The notes under the pieces were generated by a model, which was not told the DNA's origin, ran no database searches, and worked only from the letters and a program-made list of their open reading frames with translations. 64,000 bases of DNA from Planctomycetota bacterium (GTDB lineage Bacteria; Planctomycetota; UBA1135; UBA2386), in the NCBI GenBank assembly GCA_028281765.1, contig JANQJF010000058.1:104808-168807 (forward strand), given 5' to 3'. Positions 25,451 to 33,478 of this stretch are shown one piece after another. Made by a program: the position numbers and the translations under genes. Within the stretch, counting starts at the first letter, position 1. Every line of letters starts with the position of its first letter.

Positions 25451-26770
25451 ATGAAGTGTCTTGCCCCACTTGCTCTCTGCGCGACGCTCGCCGCGCAGAT
25501 TCCCGATGGCTCGTTCGTCGTCAGCTCGTTCGACAACGGACCGCTCGACGCGCCATTCTCTTCCGGCGGACTGTTCGTCGTCGACCCGCTGGTGCCCGGC
25601 CCGCCAGTCGCCGTCACGGGCCTGCCGCTTTCGCTGACCGGCCCACACGCCAGCGACTCGCAGGGTGCCCGCTGCGTGAGCGTTCGACAGGACGACCGAA
25701 TCCTCATGGTCGGTGAAGTCGTGCCCGCCGGACAAACCCTGCACGTGCACGAAGTCGCGCTGTCCGCGCTCCAGCTCGTCGGCGATTCGGCTTTCCCGGT
25801 CGGCGTCGCGGGAGCCGCTGGCGCCGAAGTCGTCGACGTCGAATCGGTCGCCGGCGGCCTGGGCACGTTGTTCTGCACGAACGGTCTCGCAACCGGCCCC
25901 TCGCTGGGCATGCTCGGCGTCGACGGAACGGTCACCGCCCTCGACCTGAGCGGCCTCGACAGCGGGCCGTACCGCGCGGTCGCCGTCGACGAGACGAACC
26001 TGATCGGCTTCGTCGCGATCGACACCGCGAGCGGCACGTCCACCAACGTCTACTCGTTCCCGCTCGAGAACCCGACCGCCGGCGCGTTCGTCGCGAGCGT
26101 GTTCGGCATGCGGTCGCTCGCGGCGGACGTCGACGGAAACTTGATCGCCGGCTCGACGCTCGGCGGAGGCCAGATCTTCTCGATCGATCCCGTGTCGGGC
26201 GTCGCCTCGTTCGTCGCGTTCACCGGCCCGACGCCGACCGCGGTCAACGTGCGGCGCGCGACGAACCAACCGATCTACGCCCTCGACGGCTCCGGCCCGA
26301 ACGGCGCCGAGGTCGCGTGGCTCGATTCGGGCGGCGGCGCAACGGTGCTCACCGCGGGAATCCCGGGCTCCGTCTCGGGTATCGACCTGATCGACAACCC
26401 GCGCATCTACGGCGCGCCCACGCCCGGCGCAGTCACCTACCGCTGGCAGCACGCCGGCTCGCCGGACGGCCTGCCGCGTCGCGGGAACGGTTGGTTCACG
26501 ATCGAACTCGACTCGGACGCCCCCGGAACGACGGGCGCACTCATCGCGAGTCCGTCCCCGGGCGACATGGACTTCATGGGCGTTCGCGTGCTGCTCGATC
26601 CGACTGCGCTGATCCCCGTAGCGTTCGTCCCCGGTGCGGGAACGATCTCGCTGCCGGTGTCGAACAACGTCCCGATCGGCCTCGCGCTGTGCTTCCAGAC
26701 GTTCCACCCGGACGCGGGATCGCCGACGATCGCGGCCTCCGACGGCATTCGAATCACCGTCATGCCGTAG
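25451..26770 (+). CDS. Secreted beta-propeller-like protein with C-terminal tail domain
   Basis: The ATG at 25451 has GGAGG six bases upstream and starts a short signal peptide (MKCLAPLALCATLAAQ); total 439 residues. The body shows repeating beta-strand units with alternating hydrophobics (YRAVAVDETNLIGFVAID, GMRSLAADVDGNLIAGSTLGGGQIFSIDP), consistent with a propeller. The last ~110 residues (GNGWFTIELDSDAPG, TISLPVSNNVPIGLALCFQTF, GIRITVMP) match the tail pattern of the other exported proteins here. No enzymatic motif seen. Confidence 0.82.
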   Translation: MKCLAPLALCATLAAQIPDGSFVVSSFDNGPLDAPFSSGGLFVVDPLVPGPPVAVTGLPLSLTGPHASDSQGARCVSVRQDDRILMVGEVVPAGQTLHVHEVALSALQLVGDSAFPVGVAGAAGAEVVDVESVAGGLGTLFCTNGLATGPSLGMLGVDGTVTALDLSGLDSGPYRAVAVDETNLIGFVAIDTASGTSTNVYSFPLENPTAGAFVASVFGMRSLAADVDGNLIAGSTLGGGQIFSIDPVSGVASFVAFTGPTPTAVNVRRATNQPIYALDGSGPNGAEVAWLDSGGGATVLTAGIPGSVSGIDLIDNPRIYGAPTPGAVTYRWQHAGSPDGLPRRGNGWFTIELDSDAPGTTGALIASPSPGDMDFMGVRVLLDPTALIPVAFVPGAGTISLPVSNNVPIGLALCFQTFHPDAGSPTIAASDGIRITVMP

Positions 26771-26771
26771 C

Positions 26772-26812
26772 GCGTGCCGAACACCTGAGCACCGGAGCGT
26801 GTTCCGGCACGC
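26772..26812 (+). terminator. Candidate terminator hairpin after the secreted propeller-like gene
   Basis: GCGTGCC-GAACAC pairs with GTGTTCCGGCACGC with one bulge, immediately after the TAG stop, and is followed by CTCCCC rather than a T-run. Confidence 0.5.
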
Positions 26813-26878
26813 CTCCCCATGCGGAGTCCCGGCTCGACCGTGGCTTCGCTCCGACCGTGCCGATACGCTCTGCTGCCC

Positions 26879-27985
26879 ATGGACGGCATCCTGGTCTATC
26901 AGCATATTCGCGCGCTGCTCGAAGACGGCGCGCTCGCGAGCTGCAATCCCGCAATCGCGCCGGCGCAGGTGCAGCCCGCGAGCCTCGACCTGCGGATCGC
27001 CACGCGTGGCTACCGAGTGCGCAGCGGCTTCCTGCCGGAGAACGCAACCGTCGCGGACCGACTCGAGGAGTCGACGCTCTACACGTTCGACGTGACCGAC
27101 GGCCACGTTCTCGAGAAGGGGCACTGCTACGTGTTCCCGCTGCTCGAGCACGTCGAGAAGCCGTTGCCCTACACGATTCGCGCGAATCCGAAGTCGTCGA
27201 CCGGACGCCTCGACTTGTTCACGCGTTTGCTCGCGGACCACTGCGGTCGGTTCGAGCAGGCCCCGCCGGAATACACCGGCCCCCTCTATCTCGAGGTCGT
27301 CCCCCGCTCCTTCCCGGTGCGACTGCAGACCGGCACGAGCCTGTCGCAGATCCGTTTCGCGGCCGGCAACGCGATGCTCACCGACGACGAGCTGCGCGCC
27401 GAGTACGAACGCGAGCCGCTGCTGTTCCGAGACGACGGCTCGCCGATCCCGGTCGACGAGGCGAAGATCGACGACGGGCTCTGCATGGGCGTCGCCCTGA
27501 AGCGGGACAAGGACGTCACGGGTGCCGTCGGCTACCAGGCCCGCAAGTACAGCGCGGTGCTCGACATGTCGGAAACCGACGCGCACGACTGGTTCGAGTT
27601 CTTCGACGCGATCGAAGAGCCGAAGCGCGGCCGGATGATCGTCGAGCCCGAGGAGTTCTACATCTTCGCGAGCAAGGAACGCATCCGCGTGCCACGCCAC
27701 CTCGCGGCCGAGATGACCGCGTACGACGTCGGCATCGGCGAACTCCGCACCAACTACGCCGGTTTTTTCGACAACGGATTCGGCGGCAGCACGGGCACCC
27801 GCGCCGTGCTCGAGGTCCGCCCCCACGACGTCCCGTTCCTCGTCGAGGACGGCCAGGTCTTCTTCAAGCTGCAGTTCTTCCGCACGCTCGAAGATCCCGA
27901 CGTCGCGTACGGCGACGCCCGCCTCGAAAGCCACTACCAAGGACAGGGTCTGCGGCTGAGTAAGCACTTCAGAGCAACGCCGTAG
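26879..27985 (+). CDS. Two-domain 2'-deoxycytidine 5'-triphosphate deaminase
   Basis: The ATG at 26879 (MDGILVYQHIRALLEDG) gives 368 residues, about twice a standard Dcd. Each half resembles the dUTPase/dCTP deaminase fold: IQPASLDLRI-like VQPASLDLRIATRGYRV near the start, NPKSSTGRLDLFTRLL (the SS-x-R-x-x-L substrate motif), a second unit from VALKRDKDVTGAVGYQARK, and DVGIGELRTNYAGFFDNGFG. Proteins of this length and layout are annotated as dCTP deaminases in alphaproteobacteria and Bacteroidetes. It supplies dUMP precursors by deaminating dCTP. Confidence 0.88.
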   Translation: MDGILVYQHIRALLEDGALASCNPAIAPAQVQPASLDLRIATRGYRVRSGFLPENATVADRLEESTLYTFDVTDGHVLEKGHCYVFPLLEHVEKPLPYTIRANPKSSTGRLDLFTRLLADHCGRFEQAPPEYTGPLYLEVVPRSFPVRLQTGTSLSQIRFAAGNAMLTDDELRAEYEREPLLFRDDGSPIPVDEAKIDDGLCMGVALKRDKDVTGAVGYQARKYSAVLDMSETDAHDWFEFFDAIEEPKRGRMIVEPEEFYIFASKERIRVPRHLAAEMTAYDVGIGELRTNYAGFFDNGFGGSTGTRAVLEVRPHDVPFLVEDGQVFFKLQFFRTLEDPDVAYGDARLESHYQGQGLRLSKHFRATP

Positions 27986-27994
27986 CGTTGCTCT
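27971..27994. terminator. Perfect hairpin over the dCTP deaminase stop codon
   Basis: AGAGCAACGC and GCGTTGCTCT form a perfect 10-bp stem with loop CGTA; the TAG stop lies at the loop and stem junction. A partial second copy (ACGCCGTAGCGTT) occurs about 40 bases on. It sits between convergent genes and may terminate transcription from both sides; there is no T-run. Confidence 0.5.
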
Positions 27995-28034
27995 GCAGAA
28001 GACGCGTCGTGCGACGCCGTAGCGTTCCTCGGTA

Positions 28035-29540
28035 CTAAAGCCGGATCACCGCCGTGAACGGCACCTCGAACGTCAGCGTGAACTGATCCAACAACAGCCA
28101 CTGAAACCCGAGGTCGAAGCCCTGCAGCGGATGGACCGGCGGCACTTGGAACAGTGCTTCCTGCGGATCTCCGAGCCACACGCTGAACACGTCCCGATTC
28201 AGCAGGCCCGTCAGCGGGATGAACGGGGACTGTTGCGGGAACACGATCATGCAACCCGCGACGCCCGGCTGACGTCCCGGCTGCGGCCAACCGACCGCCG
28301 TCGAGACGAAGAACGTCCCCGTGATGTCGTCCTGCCGCCACACGGACGCATACGATTCCGGCGGGATGATCCACGGCAGCTCGATCGCCGGCGTCGAGAT
28401 CAGGCTGCGCATCAGATCGCTGCCGCCCGGGTCGAGCGCGCAGATCCCATCGAGGTCGTCGGAGCCCGTCAGCTTGGCCTTCTCGCTGATCGGCGTCCCG
28501 GACGTGTTGCGGTAGGTCTTCGGCATCGGCGCCGGGCCGTCCGTGCAGCCGAGCGGCAGCCAGAGGATCTCGTCGCGCGCCGGAGTCTTCGTCGAGAACA
28601 GCAGTTCGCAACGCACCAGGTCGACCGCGATCGCGTCGACTTCCTCCAGTGCAGAGAGCCCGAGCTCGGCATAGGTCAGGAACGGCGCCGGCGTCGACCA
28701 GGTCTCGCTACCCGGATCCCAGATCGTGCCGAAGATCGTCCCGCCCGTCTTGGTCGTGCCGCCCCACCACGGATCCGGCACGAGCAGCTTCGTCGCTTCC
28801 GTGACCGAGAAGAACGCGACCGGAGTCGAAAGCTCGGGAGGCAGCAGCGGGATCAGGGACGGCGCCTCGCGATACAGCGCCGCGATGTAGAGATCGTGCG
28901 CGTCGATCTCGGGTTCGAGCACCGGATCGGGGCCAGCAGCCGGAGACGTCGGCACGATGTCCATCTCGGTCGCGTCCTGCGCGAGAAACGTCTCGCCGAG
29001 CATGTTCGCCGGGATGAGATCCGAGTCCTCGAAGATGTGGAAGAAGAGGTCGCCGCCGGCCTTGTGGACGTCCATCGCTTCTTCACGGATCACGCTGCCC
29101 GCCTCGCCGTCAGAATCCCGCGTCACGGAGAAGGTCAAACCACCCCAGTGTCCGGGCGGCACGACCTCGACGCCGTCCCCGTCACTGAGGATCCAGTCGA
29201 TCCCGATCGAAAACGCGTCGATGTCCGGCGGACTCGCGATGAACTGCAGGATCGCCGCCGTGCTGTAGTCGACCATCCCGCTCGCCGGGGGCGGCGCCGG
29301 GTACTCCGTCGGCTTCCCGCCCGCGCTCGGCGCCGGACCGTCGTCGTAGTAGCCGATGCGCTTGACGAGCACCTTGCTCGCGTCCCCCGCGAAGCTCGTC
29401 GTCGACGGGTCGACGGACAGGCCGTGCGGCACGGAGACGAGCGTGCTTTTCGAGTGTTTCTCCGGCCCCTGCGCGGACACCGAGGCGGCGACGGTCAAGG
29501 CCAGTGCCGCGACGCGAATCGGTTGGTGGTTCGTGATCAT
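28035..29540 (-). CDS. Exported protein of unknown function with tail-like C-terminus
   Basis: The 501-residue protein has a signal peptide (IRVAALALTVAASVSAQG). It contains a Pro/Gly-rich N-part (PAPSAGGKPTEYPAPPPASGM), a repeated theme of long hydrophobic strands and no catalytic motif I recognise. The end (LFQVPPVHPLQGFDLGFQWLLLDQFTLTF) fits the L-x-G-x(3)-F-x-Q tail pattern of the other secreted proteins, less strictly. It starts 42 bases after the Ser/Thr kinase stop on the same strand, so sigma factor, kinase and this protein may form one transcript. Confidence 0.75.
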   Translation of the reverse strand: MITNHQPIRVAALALTVAASVSAQGPEKHSKSTLVSVPHGLSVDPSTTSFAGDASKVLVKRIGYYDDGPAPSAGGKPTEYPAPPPASGMVDYSTAAILQFIASPPDIDAFSIGIDWILSDGDGVEVVPPGHWGGLTFSVTRDSDGEAGSVIREEAMDVHKAGGDLFFHIFEDSDLIPANMLGETFLAQDATEMDIVPTSPAAGPDPVLEPEIDAHDLYIAALYREAPSLIPLLPPELSTPVAFFSVTEATKLLVPDPWWGGTTKTGGTIFGTIWDPGSETWSTPAPFLTYAELGLSALEEVDAIAVDLVRCELLFSTKTPARDEILWLPLGCTDGPAPMPKTYRNTSGTPISEKAKLTGSDDLDGICALDPGGSDLMRSLISTPAIELPWIIPPESYASVWRQDDITGTFFVSTAVGWPQPGRQPGVAGCMIVFPQQSPFIPLTGLLNRDVFSVWLGDPQEALFQVPPVHPLQGFDLGFQWLLLDQFTLTFEVPFTAVIRL

Positions 29541-29582
29541 CGTTCTGTGCGCGTTGCACGCACCCTGTGGTGGAAGAAGCGG

Positions 29583-32081
29583 TCAGCGGGGGGAAACGGC
29601 CAACCGTAGATTCTGCAGGAAAACCCGTATCTCGTGTGATTGTTCGGCGGTCAGGGCTCCGTCGGGGAAAAACAACAGCGCCTGCTCGATCACGAACGGG
29701 TTCGTTGGATCCTCCGCTGCCACCGCCAGGAAGGCCTCGAAGATCTTCGACCCGTCATTCGCGACGATCGCGCGCATGAGCTCCATCTCGAGGCGCGGAC
29801 TCGCCGACTGGAACTTCGCTTTGGCGAGCGCAGCCTTGTGGCCCAGCGCCTGGCCGTAGTGATCGAGCGCCGACTTCGCGGTGATCGCAGCCTGCGCCCG
29901 CCGCTGGTCCCGGTCTCGCTCCGAATCGAAGTACTCGTCGATCGCGCGCGCGCGGAGCACACGGGCGATCGCGAGTGGGCGCTTCCACTGCTCACCCATC
30001 CGGCCGGCTGTGGGGATCCGCTCCGCCCACTCGAGCGCGGCATCGAACTCCCCGAGTTCGCGCAGCAGCTTGGCCTTCTCGAACATCGTGTTCCAGAGCC
30101 ACGGCCGAACAACGTGCGCGCGCTCGAGCATCTCGTCGGCTTCCTCGAGACGACCGAGTTTCAGGTACGCGACCGCGAGGTTCTGCATCGCACCGTGCCG
30201 ACCCGGGGCGAGCTCCAGCGCGTCGAGCGTCGGCTCGATCGCCTTCTCGTACTGCTTCAGCGAGAGACAGGCCGCGCCGATCGCATGCCGCGTCCGCGCC
30301 GTCTTCCGTCGGTAGACGCCCTCGAGACGAAACGCCTCCTCGTAGAGTCGCCGCCACTGCTTCGTGCCGAGGTAACCGATCAGGCGCAGATCGTCGGCTA
30401 CGGGCCACCCCTCGATCTCGTCGAGCCACGCAACCGCTTGCGCGAAGCCGCGCCGCATTCGGAAGTTGTGGAACGCCCCGATCAAGCGGTCTTCACGCGT
30501 CTCGAACTCCGGCATCTCACCGAGATCGAGAACCTCGGCACCGTAGCCCGCCCCGTCGGCGACAGATGCGTATCGCTCGACGAGCGCGCGCGTGTATGCC
30601 GACGGTGCACGGTCGCGCACCTCCGCGATGTCACGGGCTGCTCCTCGATGATCCCCCATATCTTGATGCACGGCCGCGCGCATGAGCCGCGTGGCGTGAT
30701 CCTCGGGGTCGAGCTCGAGCACGCTTCCCAACAGCGCGAGCTGCTCGTCGCGCTCCGCACGCGGTAGCTCGCTGCGCTTGTCCGGATAGCTCTCGATCGC
30801 GATCAGCGCGGGGACTCGGGCGCGAAGACGCAGGTGTTCGAATCGACGGCCGGCGTCGAGGTACGCCCAGATCGGCCAAGTGATCAGGGCCGCGAGGAGC
30901 ATCAAGGCCACGACCAATCGGCTCGGCTTGCGTCGCAGACTGCGCACGAAGCGACCGATCGGCCCGAGCGGCCGCACTCCCACCGGCAGATGCGCGAGGA
31001 ACGCCTCGAGGTCCTCGCACATCGTCGCGGCGTTCTCGTACCGCCCGGACGGATCGCGCTCCATCGCATGCTCGACGATGGCCTGCATGTCGCGCGGCAG
31101 CCCGCCATGGACCTTCTCGAGACGCTGCGGATCCTCCGTCTGCACGCGCATGAGCACGCGCACCGGCTCGTCGTCGAACGGCGGCCGGAGTCCGAGCAAG
31201 TGGTACAGCGTCGCCCCGAGGCTGTAGACGTCCGAGCGCGGATCCGGCTCGTGGCGCCCTGCCGCCTGCTCCGGCGCCATGTACCACGGCGTGCCGATCG
31301 AGGTCCCGGTCGCGGTCAACGCGCCGTCGTCGTGCCGCGCGGCGATGCCGAAGTCCGCCAGCACCGCACGTCCCGAAGTCGTGATGAGGACATTCGACGG
31401 CTTGACGTCGCGGTGGATGATCCCGGCCTCGTGCGCAGCTGCCAGCGCGCTACCGACGTCGGCGCACCAGCGGACGCACTGGCGGAAAAAACTCGCCTCC
31501 AGCTCGGCAGCCGGCAGCCGCTCCTGCAACCAATCGATGCCGCCGAACTTCGCCGCGGTCGCGAGGTGCAGCGTTTCGCGAGCCCACTCGATGACCGTCG
31601 CCAGCGAAGCCCCGGGGACCCACGCCATGACGAGGTACAGCAGCCCGTCCTCGTTGCGACCACGGTCGTACACCGGCACGACGTTGTCGTGCGCAACCGC
31701 GGCGAGCGACTCGGCCTCGCGCAGGAAACGCTGCTCGGCGTTGGCGCCGGCGAACAGGTCGTGGCGCAGGATCTTGACCGCGACTTCGCGCTGGAGCTCG
31801 GTGTCCCTCGACCGGTAGACCGCCCCCATCGCACCTGCGCCGATGCGCTCCACTAGCTGGTATCGACCGTCGAGCGTCGCGCCTACGAAACGGTCGGTGC
31901 GCGCCGTGTCCGCGTGCATCGCCGGCAGCATGTCGACCATGCCGAGCGCATCCCGCAACTCGGACACGAGGTGTGGGTGCGCTCGGCAGATCGCCTCGGG
32001 ATCGATCGTTTGGCCCGCATCGCGCTGCTCGAGAGCCTCGGCGACGTATTCGGCCAGCAGTTCTTCTTCGTCGGGCGTCAT
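29583..32081 (-). CDS. Membrane Ser/Thr protein kinase with TPR-like sensor region (PknB type)
   Basis: The 832-residue protein has an N-terminal DUF-like leader (PEAICRAHPHLVSELRDAL), then a complete Hanks-type kinase domain at about residues 70-340: glycine loop IGAGAMGAVY, VAVKI lysine, IIHRDVKPSNVLI, LADFGIA and APEQAAG. A membrane helix (LVVALMLLAALITWPIWAYL, about 390-410) separates it from ~400 residues of TPR-like helices (AMQNLAVAYLKLGRLEEADEML, WNTMFEKAKLLRELGEFDAALEWAE). It starts one base after the stop of the sigma factor gene, a common planctomycete pairing in which the kinase is thought to control the sigma factor. Confidence 0.95.
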   Translation of the reverse strand: MTPDEEELLAEYVAEALEQRDAGQTIDPEAICRAHPHLVSELRDALGMVDMLPAMHADTARTDRFVGATLDGRYQLVERIGAGAMGAVYRSRDTELQREVAVKILRHDLFAGANAEQRFLREAESLAAVAHDNVVPVYDRGRNEDGLLYLVMAWVPGASLATVIEWARETLHLATAAKFGGIDWLQERLPAAELEASFFRQCVRWCADVGSALAAAHEAGIIHRDVKPSNVLITTSGRAVLADFGIAARHDDGALTATGTSIGTPWYMAPEQAAGRHEPDPRSDVYSLGATLYHLLGLRPPFDDEPVRVLMRVQTEDPQRLEKVHGGLPRDMQAIVEHAMERDPSGRYENAATMCEDLEAFLAHLPVGVRPLGPIGRFVRSLRRKPSRLVVALMLLAALITWPIWAYLDAGRRFEHLRLRARVPALIAIESYPDKRSELPRAERDEQLALLGSVLELDPEDHATRLMRAAVHQDMGDHRGAARDIAEVRDRAPSAYTRALVERYASVADGAGYGAEVLDLGEMPEFETREDRLIGAFHNFRMRRGFAQAVAWLDEIEGWPVADDLRLIGYLGTKQWRRLYEEAFRLEGVYRRKTARTRHAIGAACLSLKQYEKAIEPTLDALELAPGRHGAMQNLAVAYLKLGRLEEADEMLERAHVVRPWLWNTMFEKAKLLRELGEFDAALEWAERIPTAGRMGEQWKRPLAIARVLRARAIDEYFDSERDRDQRRAQAAITAKSALDHYGQALGHKAALAKAKFQSASPRLEMELMRAIVANDGSKIFEAFLAVAAEDPTNPFVIEQALLFFPDGALTAEQSHEIRVFLQNLRLAVSPR

Positions 32082-32082
32082 C

Positions 32083-32718
32083 TCATCCCAGCGTCGGTGG
32101 ATGGATGCCGCGGCGCTTGAGCTTCACGACGAGCTTGGCCTGCGCTTGGTTGAACGCCTTGCGTGCCGCGTCCGCGGTTGGGTACCCGAGCTTCTGCGCG
32201 ACGTCGGCATACTGCTCCTGTTCGACCAGCCGCAACTCGAGCAGCGTGCGCTCTCGCATTTGGAACGTATCGAGCACTTCTCGGAACGCCGTGAGCTGTT
32301 CCGAGATCGCCGCCGCGATCGACGGCGTCGGGTCATCCACGGGACCGCCGGACTCGGCCGAGGTAGGCGGCGCGACCTGGCGGCGCGCGTCGCGACGACC
32401 AGCCTCGTGATGCCGCAGCGCGTCCACGAGACGGTGCTTGACGAGCGTCGTGAGGTAGCGCGCGAACGACTCCTCGTCCTCGACCTCGAAGTCGTCGAGA
32501 CTCTGCATGACGCCCGTGAAGACCTCTTGCACGATGTCCCCCGTGCTGAACAGCGGCAGGATCCACTTGTGCTGTTTGCGGAAGTCACGCTCCAGCTCGC
32601 GGTGCACCATCTGCTGCACCTGCGGATAGAACCGGCGGATCAGCTCGGCTTGTGCGTCGCGATCCCCGGCGATCGCCAGGGCCTGGAGCCGCTTGAGGTC
32701 CATGGGAGTCGATATCAT
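32083..32718 (-). CDS. ECF-type RNA polymerase sigma factor, planctomycete kinase-associated group
   Basis: The ATG at 32718 (MISTPMDLKRLQAL) gives 211 residues; an ATG five codons later is possible. Region 2 is seen in LIRRFYPQVQQMVHRELERDF and STGDIVQEVFTGVMQSLDDF, the -10 recognition part, and region 4 in FQMRERTLLELRLVEQEQYADVAQKLGYPTADAARKAFNQAQAKL, the helix-turn-helix. No anti-sigma factor is adjacent; the downstream kinase takes that place. The regulon is unknown but may include the secreted protein downstream of the kinase. Confidence 0.9.
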   Translation of the reverse strand: MISTPMDLKRLQALAIAGDRDAQAELIRRFYPQVQQMVHRELERDFRKQHKWILPLFSTGDIVQEVFTGVMQSLDDFEVEDEESFARYLTTLVKHRLVDALRHHEAGRRDARRQVAPPTSAESGGPVDDPTPSIAAAISEQLTAFREVLDTFQMRERTLLELRLVEQEQYADVAQKLGYPTADAARKAFNQAQAKLVVKLKRRGIHPPTLG

Positions 32719-32858
32719 CGTGGGTCGGGGCAGCGGCAGCAATCCGCGCTCACCCGCGTTCAGCGGAAACCCGCGGCGCGACCGGAGGAGAATTCGGAGG
32801 ATTTCTCGACGCTCGGCTCGCTCCTCGCGATACCACCGAGTTCCAGCCCCCACTCCTC

Positions 32859-33476
32859 GTGTCCAAGCACCGCGCCACCAACCGAGTCGTCCGCGCCATC
32901 GCGATCAGCGTCGGCATTCGATCGCTCGTGCTCCAGGAGCGCCGGCTGGGCCCATGGCTCCAGGTGCTGACAATCGCAGCGGCGTCCGTCGCGGTCTGGG
33001 CCGCCTCGAAGGAGTTCCTGCCGGCGCCCAACGCACACGTGTTCGTCGCCGTGCTGCTGGGCGTGATCGGCGGCATCGTCGCATGGGTCGTGCTGCCGTG
33101 GAACGGCCGGGTCCGCATCGACCTCGACTCGGACACGTGCGAGATCCACTGGCGCTTCTTCGCGATTCCGATCTCCCGACGCCGCGTGCCCATCGCCGGC
33201 CGCACGCTGGATCGAGGGCACGGCGTGCTGACCTACGACGCCGTGGTCACTTCCGACGAAACCGACGCCGCCGCTGGATGCGCGTTGAGCCTGATCCTGG
33301 GGCCGCTCGCTTGGTTCCTCTCGTCGCCGAAGAAGCGCGAGAAGGTCAAGATGCGAGAACGGCACGAGGGCCTCGTGCTGCGCGACGCGGACGGGACGAC
33401 CGAGCTGCTGCTCGCGATCGACGACATCGGCAGCCTCGACGAAGCGCTGCCCGTGTTGCGACAGGTTGTCCGCTGA
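32859..33476 (+). CDS. Small membrane protein of unknown function
   Basis: A GTG start gives 205 residues. Two or three hydrophobic segments are visible: LQVLTIAAASVAVWAAS and VFVAVLLGVIGGIVAWVVLPW near the N-terminus, and ALSLILGPLAWFL in the middle. Between and after them are beta-strand-like cytoplasmic parts (CEIHWRFFAIPISRRRVPI; RHEGLVLRDADGTTELLLAID), resembling PH-like membrane proteins. I cannot assign a function. It is divergent from the sigma factor, with 140 bases between. Confidence 0.7.
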   Translation: MSKHRATNRVVRAIAISVGIRSLVLQERRLGPWLQVLTIAAASVAVWAASKEFLPAPNAHVFVAVLLGVIGGIVAWVVLPWNGRVRIDLDSDTCEIHWRFFAIPISRRRVPIAGRTLDRGHGVLTYDAVVTSDETDAAAGCALSLILGPLAWFLSSPKKREKVKMRERHEGLVLRDADGTTELLLAIDDIGSLDEALPVLRQVVR

Positions 33477-33478
33477 AG

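Noticed and set aside
23735-27967. A 1410-residue minus-strand ORF
   Set aside because: Only its last 347 residues (the transposase) make sense. The rest is antisense to the haemoglobin, propeller-like and dCTP deaminase genes and shows the Arg/Val/Asp-rich composition of a GC-rich shadow frame.
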